A stretch of 64,000 bases of DNA. Origin: UBA2588 sp964343075 (lineage in GTDB: Bacteria; Chloroflexota; Dehalococcoidia; Lucifugimonadales; UBA3495). Shown piece after piece: positions 34,927-44,590 of the stretch (its first letter is position 1; each line of letters opens with the position of its first letter). The DNA is taken from the NCBI GenBank assembly GCA_964343075.1, contig CAYFGT010000009.1, positions 1-64,000 on the forward strand, written 5' to 3'. The position numbers were made by a program, and so were the translations under genes. The notes beneath the pieces were generated by a model. The model was not told the origin of the DNA. It searched no databases and saw nothing but the letters and a program-made list of their open reading frames with translations.

Positions 34927-37221
34927 ATGAAACTAACAAGAAGAAATTTTTTGGCATGGGCTGGCCTGTCCGCTATGGGAGCGGTGGCTTGTGATGTGTT
35001 TGACGATGAATTAAAGGTGCAAAGTCCGGTCTCACTGCCTGAGGACCTTGTTAAAGGAAAAGAAAACTGGTACGCAACACTGTGCAGGACATGTCCAAAC
35101 AGTGAAGGTGTTGTAGTTCGAGTAGTAGAAGGTAGGGCTAAAAAAATTCAAGGTAATCCAAACTACCCTACTAATCTGGGCGCACAGAGTGGTAGATGTG
35201 ATTTTGGCCTTCAGCAACTTTATCATCCTGACAGATTATCTATGCCTATGAGGCTAAACGGCGAAAAAGGCTCTGGTAGGTTTGACAGTATAACTTGGAA
35301 TCGCGCCCTCGATGAAGTATTGAAAGAATTGAATGCTCGGGACGGTTCTGTGGCAATGATTAGTCCCCCTATGCGGGGTTACAGTGCTGTTATTGCAGAT
35401 GAATTTATCGAGGCATTTGGCGGTAAAAGAATCGAATTCGAATCGTTTGATTTGAAAACATATCGCACAGCCATTAAAAATGTGTTTGGTAAAGATATAC
35501 AGCCCCATTATGATATTGGGCATTCACAGTATGTGTTGTCATTTGGCGCTGACTTTTTATCAACTTGGGTTTCTCCGACTCAGTGGGAAGTAGGTTATGG
35601 TGAATTTCGAGATAGCCATCATTCTCCTAGAGGAATAATGACTCATGTTGATTCCCGTTTCTCAGTAACTGCATCTAATGCGGATCGATGGATTCCGATT
35701 GCTCCAGGAGAAGAAGGTAAATTGGCATTGAGCATTGCTTATGTAATTATTGAAGAGGGTCTTTATCCTTCCGGTGTTGACATTGAATCGTTGACCGATG
35801 GTCAAGGATTAAGCGCATTGAATGGATATAGTCCAGAGAATATTGGTTCACAAATCGGTGTTCCTGACGACATTACAGGCGCACACTCTGTGGCAGAATT
35901 GATCCGCACGGTTGCGAGGGAATTTGCCTCACATGCTCCTGCTGTTGCAATTGGTGGTGGAAGTGCTGGGGCTTCAACTAACGGATTGTTTAATCTAGAA
36001 GCCATTTATCTTCTTAACCATCTGGTAGCAAGTGTCGGAGAAAAAGGTGGAATAGTCTTTAACCCTGAACCCCCGATTGAAGAGCTTAAAGGGTATAGTA
36101 ATTCTCACACATTAAGTGATGTTGAGTCGTTGATCACCGAGATTAAAACCTCAAAGATAAAATTGTTGTTTGTTTATAATGCTAATCCCGTATATGGAGC
36201 ACCTGACTGGAGTGGATTAGAAGAAGCATTGGATTCAGATGACTTGTATATGGTTAGCATTGGGTCTTTTATTAATGAGACTAATCATTACTCAGATATG
36301 ATACTTCCTGACCGGAACTTTATAGAAGACTGGGGAAATGATATACCTGAGCCAGCCGCTGGGTACCAAACGATCGGGGTACAGCAACCAATAGTAAACC
36401 CATTGAGTGATATGGATCCTAGGAGCTCTAGTGATGTGCTGTTATCGTTGGCTCAAGATTCTGGCAAAGATTCTAAGTTACCCTGGAAGTCAATGAAAGA
36501 AGCTTTGCGATCTATGTCTGATCAATTATTTGATTTGAACAGAGGATCTGTGGCAGGTTCTAACAAGGAAGAATTCTGGAATAATCTGTTACGTCAAGGT
36601 GGATGGTGGGACACCTCAGCTGTGGCCGATTATAGCCAACAGCCACGACAACTTGTGAACAAAATAGTGTCTAAGGATAAGCAAGCGAAATTATCCGGAT
36701 CCGGAGAATTTTACTTGGTGCCGTTTTTGCATAATTCGTTGTTAGACGGTAGAAATGGAGAGGTTCCTTGGGCGCAAGGTACTCCAGATCCCATCACTTC
36801 AGTTGCTTGGCAAACATGGGTAGAGATAAACGAGAAAGTAGCTAATGATATGGGGATTCGTGAAGGCGATGTGCTGGAAATTTCATCAGGAGCCGGAACC
36901 ATACAAGGAATTGCTTTTGTAAGTCCAGCTCAGCCACCTCAAGTAATAAGTGTTCCTTTGGGTCAAGGTAGAACTAAGGGATCGGCTTATGTTACTGATA
37001 GGCTCGATGGTGAAAGTGCGAATATATTAAACATTTTGAGCAATAACAAAATTGATGAAACCGGAGGATTAGCTTGGGCTGCTACCACCGTTAATATCAA
37101 GAAGACGGGGGCTAGTTTAAGAATAGCTAAATTCGAAGGAGACTACGAATCAAGAGAAGTAGGGTTCACTGAAGGGGAAGAGCTCATTAAAACTACTTCT
37201 CCGGGTGATCACGGTCATTAG
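34927..37221 (+). CDS. ACIII molybdopterin-oxidoreductase-like subunit (ActB, N-terminal half)
   Basis: A 764-residue protein of the molybdopterin oxidoreductase fold that in ACIII carries no molybdenum cofactor. It starts with a twin-arginine-like signal (LTRRNFLAWAG) followed by a lipobox-like AVAC at residues 19-22. Cysteines C53, C56 and C91 remain from the usual four-Cys N-terminal cluster site. The C-terminal molybdopterin-dinucleotide-like domain (WVEINEKVANDMGIREGDVLEIS) is present. In many organisms ActB is one protein; here the FeS part is a separate downstream gene. Confidence 0.88.
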   Translation: MKLTRRNFLAWAGLSAMGAVACDVFDDELKVQSPVSLPEDLVKGKENWYATLCRTCPNSEGVVVRVVEGRAKKIQGNPNYPTNLGAQSGRCDFGLQQLYHPDRLSMPMRLNGEKGSGRFDSITWNRALDEVLKELNARDGSVAMISPPMRGYSAVIADEFIEAFGGKRIEFESFDLKTYRTAIKNVFGKDIQPHYDIGHSQYVLSFGADFLSTWVSPTQWEVGYGEFRDSHHSPRGIMTHVDSRFSVTASNADRWIPIAPGEEGKLALSIAYVIIEEGLYPSGVDIESLTDGQGLSALNGYSPENIGSQIGVPDDITGAHSVAELIRTVAREFASHAPAVAIGGGSAGASTNGLFNLEAIYLLNHLVASVGEKGGIVFNPEPPIEELKGYSNSHTLSDVESLITEIKTSKIKLLFVYNANPVYGAPDWSGLEEALDSDDLYMVSIGSFINETNHYSDMILPDRNFIEDWGNDIPEPAAGYQTIGVQQPIVNPLSDMDPRSSSDVLLSLAQDSGKDSKLPWKSMKEALRSMSDQLFDLNRGSVAGSNKEEFWNNLLRQGGWWDTSAVADYSQQPRQLVNKIVSKDKQAKLSGSGEFYLVPFLHNSLLDGRNGEVPWAQGTPDPITSVAWQTWVEINEKVANDMGIREGDVLEISSGAGTIQGIAFVSPAQPPQVISVPLGQGRTKGSAYVTDRLDGESANILNILSNNKIDETGGLAWAATTVNIKKTGASLRIAKFEGDYESREVGFTEGEELIKTTSPGDHGH

Positions 37222-37245
37222 GCGCGACTATAGAGAGGAAGTGAA

Positions 37246-38022
37246 ATGGTAGTCAAGATAGAACATAAATGGGGTATGGTTGTTGATTTAGACAAATGTA
37301 CTGGGTGTAACGGATGTGTCGTAGCATGCCAAGCCGAGAATAACCTGCCGATTAATACAAAAGATTTATTCATGCAGAAAAGAGCTTTCGAATGGATCAG
37401 GATCGAGAGATACTGGGAAGGAGAATTTCCAAATGTGAAGGCTCGTTATCTGCCTGTTATGTGCCAGCATTGCGGGAATGCTCCTTGCGAACCTGTATGT
37501 CCTGTGTACGCTACTTATCATAACGATCAAGGATTGAACGTTCAGGTGTACAACCGGTGTGTTGGAACAAGGTATTGTATCAATAACTGTACTTACCAAG
37601 TGAGATTTTTCAATTTCTGGGAGCCAACTTGGCCTGAGAGATTACACAATCAATTGAACCCTGATGTTACCGTACGGACTAGAGGAATCACTGAAAAATG
37701 TACTTTTTGTGTACAAAGGATCCGAAGGGCAGAAATTACGGTTGAAAGAAGAGAACGAACTAAGTTGAATGACAAAACAATGGCGGCCAGGAATTTTATG
37801 CCAGCTTGTGTTCAGGCTTGTCCAACTAACGCATTGATGTTTGGTGATCAGAATAACAAAGAAGATGAAATTTATAAGCATTTCGAAGATTTGCATAATC
37901 ATGACGGACATTCACCATCTAATGGCTATCGTATACAAGAAGAAATTGGAACTGATCCAAGTGTGATTTATCTTAAAAAAGTGGACCAGTTCAAAATGGA
38001 GCACAGTGAATCACATGGCTGA
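37246..38022 (+). CDS. ACIII iron-sulfur subunit (ActB, FeS half; four-cluster ferredoxin)
   Basis: A 258-residue 4Fe-4S protein of the NrfC/PsrB/DmsB type. Four Cys groups are seen: CTGCNGCVVAC, CQHCGNAPCEPVCP, CVGTRYCINNC, and CTFC with CVQACP. It relays electrons between the quinol site of the NrfD subunits and the cytochromes. No signal is present, so export would be with its Tat-signal partner. It follows the molybdopterin-like half by 24 bases and overlaps the next gene by 17. Confidence 0.9.
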   Translation: MVVKIEHKWGMVVDLDKCTGCNGCVVACQAENNLPINTKDLFMQKRAFEWIRIERYWEGEFPNVKARYLPVMCQHCGNAPCEPVCPVYATYHNDQGLNVQVYNRCVGTRYCINNCTYQVRFFNFWEPTWPERLHNQLNPDVTVRTRGITEKCTFCVQRIRRAEITVERRERTKLNDKTMAARNFMPACVQACPTNALMFGDQNNKEDEIYKHFEDLHNHDGHSPSNGYRIQEEIGTDPSVIYLKKVDQFKMEHSESHG

Positions 38023-39433
38023 GCTCAAGACATTAAACCACCATTACAAAGATATGTGGGTATTCCCTAATGCTGATGATTTGGCTGATTTGCCGAGAAA
38101 ATCAACTTCTTTAGGGAAAACCAAACTGTTACTATGGGTGACTCTTATTCTAACAGTGTTAGGAGTGATAGGGTTCACGATGAGACTTTTGTCTGATGGG
38201 CTGAGTAACTATGAGCCATGGGGATATTACATGGCGGCTTTCTCATTCGTGTTTATGGTTACGGCTCCGGCACCTTTGGTAGCGGTGGCATTCAGGCTGA
38301 TAAGGAGCCATTGGAGGCGCCCACTTACTAGAATAGCTGAGTTATTTGCGTTAGTAGGTATCGTCAACTTTATACTGTATATCCCGTTGATGTTGATGAT
38401 TCCTGAAATAGCTAATCCTAATGAGATAGGACATCATTCATTAGATATACGGAGAACTTTGTGGATACAAGTTCCCTTGGGCGCACCCCATTTTTGGGAA
38501 GCCGCAGCAATGTTTGCTTTGCCGGTAATGAGTTGCTTGATACTGCTACTGTCATCAACACCAGATATGTCAGCCTCAATTTCGTGTGTAAGCGGGTTCA
38601 AGAAAAGAATGTATGTTTTTCTTGCCGGTTACTGGAAAGGAACCAAGAGACAATGGATAGTCATGCAGGCTGCCATAGGAGCTTTGGGAGGTTTATATTT
38701 CTTAACATTGCCATTTGTGCAATTTTTGATATCGACTGACTTTGGGATGAGCTTGATAGCAGGATGGAAAGATTCGATTTTCCCCGCTATATATACATTG
38801 ATGGGATTTCAGACCTCTTTAGCGATAATATTGATAATTTTATACCTCTTTCGTAAGAAGGCGGGTTTTGAGAATTATATTGGGGCATCACAATTCTGGT
38901 CTGCTAGTAAGATACTCTTGGGATTATCTTTATTGTGGATTTATCATATGTTCGCGTTCTTCATAACTTTTTGGTACGGAAGAATGGAAGTCGAACAGAA
39001 TATTTTGAATTACCTATATGTAGAGTCGTGGTTTTGGATATTTATCCTAAATGCTTTAGGAAGTTGGTTGATTCCGTTCGCGATTCTAGTGTGGAACCCA
39101 GTTAGAAGAGCCGATTGGGGCGCTCCTTTGGCAGGCGTATTTGTATTGTTTGGTGCATTAATGTTCAATATACGGATATTTGTAGGTGCTTTTAATGCAG
39201 GGCGCGAACAGATATATGATATATCTATCGTTGTTGTTCCTCCCGCAGTGGGTCCGGATTTATGGGACGTGTGCATGCTCGTAGGAATTATAGGTCTAGC
39301 AGGATTAGTGTATTTGATAGGCCTCAAGCTTTTCCCTGTGATGAACATTTGGGAAATTAAAGAAGGGGCTATGTATCAAAAGATGGGCCGCTTATTCAGA
39401 GGCAATTACCTTGTTCTGGCTAAACCAGAATAA
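38006..39433 (+). CDS. ACIII NrfD/PsrC-type membrane subunit
   Basis: A 475-residue integral membrane protein with about ten helices from residue 41 on, homologous in layout to NrfD/PsrC quinol-binding subunits. Useful segments are WGYYMAAFSFVFMVTAPAPLV and APHFWEAAAMFALPV. ACIII has two such subunits (ActC and ActF); this one is the less ActC-like and may take the ActF role. The frame opens with GTG 38006, four bases after GGAG; ATG 38015 is an alternative start. Confidence 0.82.
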   Translation: MNHMAELKTLNHHYKDMWVFPNADDLADLPRKSTSLGKTKLLLWVTLILTVLGVIGFTMRLLSDGLSNYEPWGYYMAAFSFVFMVTAPAPLVAVAFRLIRSHWRRPLTRIAELFALVGIVNFILYIPLMLMIPEIANPNEIGHHSLDIRRTLWIQVPLGAPHFWEAAAMFALPVMSCLILLLSSTPDMSASISCVSGFKKRMYVFLAGYWKGTKRQWIVMQAAIGALGGLYFLTLPFVQFLISTDFGMSLIAGWKDSIFPAIYTLMGFQTSLAIILIILYLFRKKAGFENYIGASQFWSASKILLGLSLLWIYHMFAFFITFWYGRMEVEQNILNYLYVESWFWIFILNALGSWLIPFAILVWNPVRRADWGAPLAGVFVLFGALMFNIRIFVGAFNAGREQIYDISIVVVPPAVGPDLWDVCMLVGIIGLAGLVYLIGLKLFPVMNIWEIKEGAMYQKMGRLFRGNYLVLAKPE

Positions 39434-39457
39434 TTTATAAGTGAGAGGATAACTTCC

Positions 39458-40834
39458 ATGCAGGAAGGAAGAGTTTTACCACCAGAACAAATTAATAAAG
39501 ATCTGCTGAACTCCATTATGGGAACTCCTAAATGGTATTGGCCAGCTGTAGGTATTTGCTCCTTTATTGTACTAATTGCTGCGATAGTAGTTGGGTACAT
39601 GATTAACAAAGGTCTGGGTATAACAGGGTTAAATAGACCTGTTATGTGGGGATTTTTTATAACCAACTTTGTGTTTTGGATTGGAATCAGTCACGCAGGA
39701 GTGATGCTCTCTGCTATCCTTAGATTAGCGAAAGCTGAATGGAGAAGGCCAGCTTCTCGAGCAGCAGAGGTACTAACAATATTTTCTCTTATGACTGCTA
39801 TGACTATGCCTATAATACATACTGGGCGTCCTTGGAGAAGTTTATATTGGTTCTTCCCGTATGACTTTGCAAGAGGGATTTTCCCTAATGTAAGATCTCC
39901 GCTAGTATGGGATCCAAGTGCTATCTTGACATATCTTACCTCTAGTATCTTGTTCGTGTTTATAGCGCTGATACCAGACTTTGCTATATTGCGGGATAAT
40001 ACTACTGGTTTAAAGAAAAGAATTTATACTGCCTTGGCAATGGGTTGGCAAGGCAACGCTAGACAATGGAAACTTCAGATTGTCGCGGGAATATTGTTAT
40101 CTGCATTGATACTACCAGTTTTCGTTTCTGTGCACAGTATCGTTTCTTGGGACTTTGGAATGGCCGTTTCTGTAAAGGCATGGCACTCCACAGTGTTCGC
40201 TCCTTATTTCGTGGTTGGTGCAGTGCATTCAGGTGTTTCCGCTGTTATATTCGCACTGATACTTTTAAGGCAGGCGTATGGATGGCAGGATTACATACGT
40301 AGAGAGCACGTTGAGGCGTTATGCAGGCTACTTATAGTAGTATCAACGGGTTGGTTCTATTATTTCTGTATGGAAATTATTTTCGGAATATATGGTAGAG
40401 AAGCTGATGAAGTAGCTATTCGTACGTTGCAATTTTTGATTTATCCGTGGAATTGGATTATGGTGTTCTTTATTATTACGACCTACTTCTTACCGATATT
40501 CCTATGGTCAAGGAAGGTGTGGCGTAGGAATTTAGTGATCGTATCCATAGCATGTATATCGGTGAACATCGGTATGTGGTTAGAGAGATACATACTATTC
40601 GTCCCTGGTCAGATTAATAAGCAATTGTTTACTTTCACCTGGGCAAATTATACGCCATCGATATTTGAAGGAATTATTGTACTGGGTACGTTTGCATTGG
40701 TGACGCTATTACTATTATTGTTCAGTAAAGTTATGCCATTAGTACCGCTATATGACATAAAAGAAGGAGATATCTTAAAAACGGAAGTACAGATTGGACG
40801 ACGAACAGTCCCAGCTACTTTTAGAGAAGATTAA
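39458..40834 (+). CDS. actC: ACIII quinol-binding membrane subunit, ActC-like (NrfD family)
   Basis: A 458-residue NrfD-type protein with about ten helices. It shows the ActC hallmarks ISHAGVMLSAILRL, HTGRPWRSLYWFFPY and SPLVWDPSAILTYLTSS followed by LIPDFA. In ACIII structures this subunit holds the quinol site and likely proton pathways. It starts 24 bases after the previous subunit and is followed by ActD. The assignment to ActC rather than ActF rests on these motifs. Confidence 0.85.
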   Translation: MQEGRVLPPEQINKDLLNSIMGTPKWYWPAVGICSFIVLIAAIVVGYMINKGLGITGLNRPVMWGFFITNFVFWIGISHAGVMLSAILRLAKAEWRRPASRAAEVLTIFSLMTAMTMPIIHTGRPWRSLYWFFPYDFARGIFPNVRSPLVWDPSAILTYLTSSILFVFIALIPDFAILRDNTTGLKKRIYTALAMGWQGNARQWKLQIVAGILLSALILPVFVSVHSIVSWDFGMAVSVKAWHSTVFAPYFVVGAVHSGVSAVIFALILLRQAYGWQDYIRREHVEALCRLLIVVSTGWFYYFCMEIIFGIYGREADEVAIRTLQFLIYPWNWIMVFFIITTYFLPIFLWSRKVWRRNLVIVSIACISVNIGMWLERYILFVPGQINKQLFTFTWANYTPSIFEGIIVLGTFALVTLLLLLFSKVMPLVPLYDIKEGDILKTEVQIGRRTVPATFRED

Positions 40835-40849
40835 GGAAAAGGAAAAGTT

Positions 40850-41356
40850 ATGGCAATAAAAACTATATTGGGTTTATTTCAAGATGCTAATCAAGCAGCA
40901 GATGCCGGAGATGCCGTGAAAGAGACTGGTGTGTCTGAAAACGACATAGATTTTTTGACCGACTGTCCTTATCCAGAAGGGGCATTTGGAGAACGGGAGG
41001 AACATATTAAATTATTCCTGTTTCCGTTCATTGGCGGCTTACTAGGATTTTTCGGCGGGATAATGGTTACATCCATGACACAAATGGCATATCCGTTGAT
41101 AACAGGTGGGAAGCCGATTCTTTCTCTTCCCCCAATGGCAGTTGTGATGTACGAAGGAACTATGCTAGGAGCAATCCTATTTACAGTTTTGGGGGTTTTG
41201 TTTGAAAGTAGACTCCCGCACAAAATGACTGAAGCTTATGACGAGCGTATTTCACAAGGGTTTATTGGTGTATTGGTACGTTCAGAAGAAGGAAAAGAGC
41301 AGGAAATCAATGATGTATTATCTAAAGCAGGGGCGGTTGATACTAAAATCGCTTAG
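40850..41356 (+). CDS. actD: ACIII membrane subunit ActD (DUF3341)
   Basis: A 168-residue protein with an N-terminal ferredoxin-like alpha/beta domain (LGLFQDANQAADAGDAVKE, FLTDCPYPEG), then two membrane helices (about 64-85 and 98-120, with GGLLGFFGG and LGAILFTVLGV), and a C-terminal strand FIGVLVRSEE. This arrangement is typical of ActD. Its role is structural within ACIII. Genes on both sides are ACIII subunits. Confidence 0.9.
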   Translation: MAIKTILGLFQDANQAADAGDAVKETGVSENDIDFLTDCPYPEGAFGEREEHIKLFLFPFIGGLLGFFGGIMVTSMTQMAYPLITGGKPILSLPPMAVVMYEGTMLGAILFTVLGVLFESRLPHKMTEAYDERISQGFIGVLVRSEEGKEQEINDVLSKAGAVDTKIA

Positions 41357-41387
41357 TAGCTGATAATATTTATAATAAGAGAACGAA

Positions 41388-41885
41388 ATGAAGTCGATTG
41401 TTAAAAACACATTAAAAAGCACCTCTAATAAAGTAATAGTTGCAGTGTCGCTGCTTGTTGTACTGACTGTGGGCTGTTCTCAAGGTTCATATCCATTAGA
41501 TTTCTTCTATGAAATGCATTATACCCAGTCCTATAAATCATATGAGCCACCAAGGTTGGACGTTCCAGCGAGTGCGGTACCGGTTTATGATGCTCCCAAG
41601 ACGACTTCATATTATAGTGGTGAACATTTGTACAACGTTAACTGTGCATATTGTCACGGTGATGATGCTAAAGGTAATGGACCCGCTTTGGATGTAATTG
41701 TAAATGAGTACGGATATACTCCGGCCGTTACCCCCAATTTGACTGCACCAGAAGTTAAAGCGATCGGCGCAGCTGGTATCAAGGGATACTTGTATTCTGG
41801 GGTGGTTGTAATGCCAAGCTTCAAAAATATGTTGAATGAAGAAGAGATGGACATGATAAGCGAATATGTCCTTAGTTTAGATTAG
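41388..41885 (+). CDS. actE: ACIII monoheme cytochrome c lipoprotein (ActE)
   Basis: A 165-residue exported cytochrome. A signal peptide ends in a lipobox with C30 (LTVGC), then the ActE-like RLDVPASAVPVYDAP stretch, one heme site C86-x2-C89-H90 and a candidate axial methionine in VVMPSFKNM. It probably receives electrons from the pentaheme subunit and hands them to an oxidase; no oxidase genes lie in the window. It is the last ACIII gene before the cytochrome maturation genes. Confidence 0.9.
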   Translation: MKSIVKNTLKSTSNKVIVAVSLLVVLTVGCSQGSYPLDFFYEMHYTQSYKSYEPPRLDVPASAVPVYDAPKTTSYYSGEHLYNVNCAYCHGDDAKGNGPALDVIVNEYGYTPAVTPNLTAPEVKAIGAAGIKGYLYSGVVVMPSFKNMLNEEEMDMISEYVLSLD

Positions 41886-41901
41886 GAACCGCGATAGCTT
41901 T

Positions 41902-42345
41902 TTGTATAGAACGCTTCTTTCATTTCCCATAGTGTCTATTCCAGTACTGATTGTGTATATTTCTATTACTGTGTTGGTCCTTTGGCCTAGTTATGTCTAC
42001 GCGCAAAGTCCAGATAAGGAAATGCTAGAAGAGAAAGCACAAAAGATTGATCAAATGTTGATGTGTCCAGTATGCCCAGCGGAAAGCATAGACCAGGTTC
42101 AAGTCGAAGTAGCTAAACAGATGCGTTTAAAAGTCCGAGATATGTTGGGAGAAGGGTATACCGAGGAAGAGATACTAACGTACTTTGAACAGAGATATGG
42201 TAGTAATATATTAGCAGCTCCTCCGATAAGAGGGACTATGGTACTTGCGTGGGTGATCCCTTTAGTGATTGTAGGAGTAATGATTTTATCAGGTGTGTGG
42301 GTCTTATATAATATGGTATATCGTAAATCTGGGAGTGAGGGCTAG
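41902..42345 (+). CDS. ccmH: Cytochrome c maturation protein CcmH/CycL
   Basis: A 147-residue membrane-anchored thiol oxidoreductase that keeps apocytochrome cysteines reduced for heme attachment. After a signal segment ending near AQSP comes the redox motif MCPVC (typical LxCxxC), then the helical YTEEEILTYFEQRYG and a C-terminal membrane helix. The frame starts at TTG 41902, 16 bases after the monoheme cytochrome. Its place directly after ACIII suggests maturation of the hemes made in the same operon. Confidence 0.88.
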   Translation: MYRTLLSFPIVSIPVLIVYISITVLVLWPSYVYAQSPDKEMLEEKAQKIDQMLMCPVCPAESIDQVQVEVAKQMRLKVRDMLGEGYTEEEILTYFEQRYGSNILAAPPIRGTMVLAWVIPLVIVGVMILSGVWVLYNMVYRKSGSEG

Positions 42346-42348
42346 ATA

Positions 42349-44301
42349 TTGTTTGCAGATGTAGGTTCATTACTCTTATGGATTTCTTTGGTAGTATCTG
42401 TATACGCTTTGATAGCTTCTATATCAGGGAGACTCCTGAATGTAAATGAATTAATTGTTAGCTCATATAGAAGCATCTACATGTTACTGGTTCTGTGTGT
42501 CGTGTCTACTACTTGTTTAGTCGGTGCTTTTGTTACGAATGACTTTAGTGTTATTTATGTTGCCGCACACAGTAACTTGGCTATGCCTAACATTTACACA
42601 TGGGTGGCATTTTATGCAGGTAATGAAGGGTCATTGTTATTCATAGCTACGGTTTTATCGATACTGACCGGGTTAGCGATACGATTTAAAGGCAATACTG
42701 ATGCTGAGATTTTGCCATTTGTCGCTGCTATATTGATGTTAGTGATGACATTTTTTTTGACTGTTATCATATTTATGGCAGATCCTTTTGAGAAATCGGC
42801 TGTGCCGGTAATAGACGGGCAAGGTATCAATCCTCTGCTAACCCATTTTGGAATGTTTTTTCATCCCCCAGCTCTGATGTCGGGATTGATTTGTTGTTCT
42901 ATCCCTATGGCGTTTTCTCTGGCTCACTTGATTGGCGGTAAGTATCAAGATGAATGGGTTGATCAAGGTAGGTTATGGGGGTTAGTAGCTTGGGCGTTAC
43001 TAGCGACAGGATTATTATTAGGATCTTGGTGGGCATATACAATTTTGGGGTGGGGCGGATTCTGGTTCTGGGACCCAGTAGAAAATGCTGCTTTCATGCC
43101 ATGGATCGCATTAACGGCTTTTATACATTCAATAATAGTACAAAAAAGGCGGTCTATGTTTAGGATATGGAATGTCGTCATAGTTAATATGGTGTTTGCG
43201 TTGTCGTTATATGGGATGTTTGTGAATCGAGGAGGACCTGTTCCGTCGGTCCATTCTTTTGGTGCATCGAATCTAGGGTGGGTGTTCTTGGCTTTCTTAT
43301 GTGCAGGTATAATTGTTCCTTTTTCTGTATTCTTGTACAAATTAGGTAAGATGAGAAGCGAACGGAGTTTGGAATCTATGTTATCTAGAGAAGCAGCGTT
43401 TTTGATTAATAATTTGCTTTTACTAGGTATCGCATTTGTCACTCTTTGGGGAACTGTGTACCCGTTAATTTCTGATTTGTTGTTTTCTGAGCAAATAACC
43501 ATTGCTAGGCCTTACTATGATCAAGTCAATGGTCCAATAATGTTGGTCCTTTTGCTGATTATGGGAATAGGACCATTGATACCTTGGCGTAATTCAAATT
43601 ATCGAGTTGTCTTAATTGCTCTTAAGTATCCACTAATTGTGACATTTTTGATGTTTGTGGTATTGATTATATTTGGCGTCACAAAATTAGTACCTCTGGT
43701 GTCTTTTGGGATTATAACGTTGGTAGCTACGGGTATTATAAGAGAATGGTTCAATGGAGTCCGCATTATGTCTTCAGGTTCATTACTGACTATTCCAAAA
43801 TCATTTTTCAGATTAATAATGGCTAACAGGACTCGATATGGGGGGTATATTGTGCACATCAGCGTGTTGATGGTGGCTTTGGGAGTAGTTGGAGGATCTT
43901 TTTATGATCAACAAAGAGATGTAATTATGCAGGTAGGTGATTCATATGCTATTTCTGGTTATGATATAACTTATATAGGTACAGAAGAAGTGATGTTTCC
44001 GGATCGTACAGAATTTACATCTGTAATCGATGTCAGTAAAAATGGCAGTTATTTGTCTCAGATGACGCCTAAAAGGTCTTTCTATCCGAGTTTCAATATG
44101 GCCTCGACTCGAGCAGCTATAAGATCCACGCCCGTAGAAGATTTTTATGTAGTCCCTAGCGAGAATATGCCAGATGGGTCTGTAGGATTTCGGTTTATGG
44201 TAAATCCACTTATATGGTGGATGTGGGTAGCAGGACCGTTTGTAATAATTGGAACTTTGATATCATTGTGGCCACGGCCAGGTAGTAATATTCGTAGCTA
44301 A
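42349..44301 (+). CDS. ccmF: Cytochrome c heme lyase subunit CcmF
   Basis: A 650-residue multi-helix membrane protein of the heme-handling CcmF/CycK family. The tryptophan-rich heme-binding loop reads WGGFWFWDPVENAAFMPW; FFHPPALMSG and VHSFG add family histidines. The exported C-terminal part (about 510-610) precedes the last helix. It joins heme to CxxCH apocytochromes together with CcmH. It begins at TTG 42349, three bases after ccmH. CcmA, B, C and E are not in this window. Confidence 0.93.
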   Translation: MFADVGSLLLWISLVVSVYALIASISGRLLNVNELIVSSYRSIYMLLVLCVVSTTCLVGAFVTNDFSVIYVAAHSNLAMPNIYTWVAFYAGNEGSLLFIATVLSILTGLAIRFKGNTDAEILPFVAAILMLVMTFFLTVIIFMADPFEKSAVPVIDGQGINPLLTHFGMFFHPPALMSGLICCSIPMAFSLAHLIGGKYQDEWVDQGRLWGLVAWALLATGLLLGSWWAYTILGWGGFWFWDPVENAAFMPWIALTAFIHSIIVQKRRSMFRIWNVVIVNMVFALSLYGMFVNRGGPVPSVHSFGASNLGWVFLAFLCAGIIVPFSVFLYKLGKMRSERSLESMLSREAAFLINNLLLLGIAFVTLWGTVYPLISDLLFSEQITIARPYYDQVNGPIMLVLLLIMGIGPLIPWRNSNYRVVLIALKYPLIVTFLMFVVLIIFGVTKLVPLVSFGIITLVATGIIREWFNGVRIMSSGSLLTIPKSFFRLIMANRTRYGGYIVHISVLMVALGVVGGSFYDQQRDVIMQVGDSYAISGYDITYIGTEEVMFPDRTEFTSVIDVSKNGSYLSQMTPKRSFYPSFNMASTRAAIRSTPVEDFYVVPSENMPDGSVGFRFMVNPLIWWMWVAGPFVIIGTLISLWPRPGSNIRS

Positions 44302-44311
44302 GGATTTGAAA

Positions 44312-44572
44312 ATGGATTTATTGATAGGAAGTTTGGCAATCATAGTAGTCATAGCGGTAATTTTAAGTCCTTTTATTAAACGAGGTTTAACGGCTGATAC
44401 AATCCTAGAAAGAAATGTAATTGAGTCAGATATAGAATACGCAAACTTGATGGATCTTAAGACGGTGTTAGAGTTAGATTATGCATTAGGTAATATGTCT
44501 AAAGAGGATTATAAGATTCAATTGACGGAATACGAGGAACGGATACAAGCTAGTTTCATCGGAAGCAATTAA
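44312..44572 (+). CDS. Short CcmI-like membrane protein
   Basis: An 86-residue protein with one N-terminal helix (LLIGSLAIIVVIAVILS) and a helical tail whose LKTVLELDYALGNMSKEDYKIQ echoes the start of CcmI proteins (Lxx-LExDYxxGKxSEEDY). It lacks the long TPR chaperone domain of true CcmI. ATG 44312 is chosen because AAGGA lies seven bases before it; a TTG two codons upstream is possible. Gene order (ccmH, ccmF, this gene, thioredoxin) supports a role in cytochrome maturation. Confidence 0.65.
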   Translation: MDLLIGSLAIIVVIAVILSPFIKRGLTADTILERNVIESDIEYANLMDLKTVLELDYALGNMSKEDYKIQLTEYEERIQASFIGSN

Positions 44573-44590
44573 ACATTTAGCTTGATCAAA

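Noticed and set aside
42963..43502. Long minus-strand frame inside ccmF
   Set aside because: Shadow of a strongly recognised plus-strand gene.
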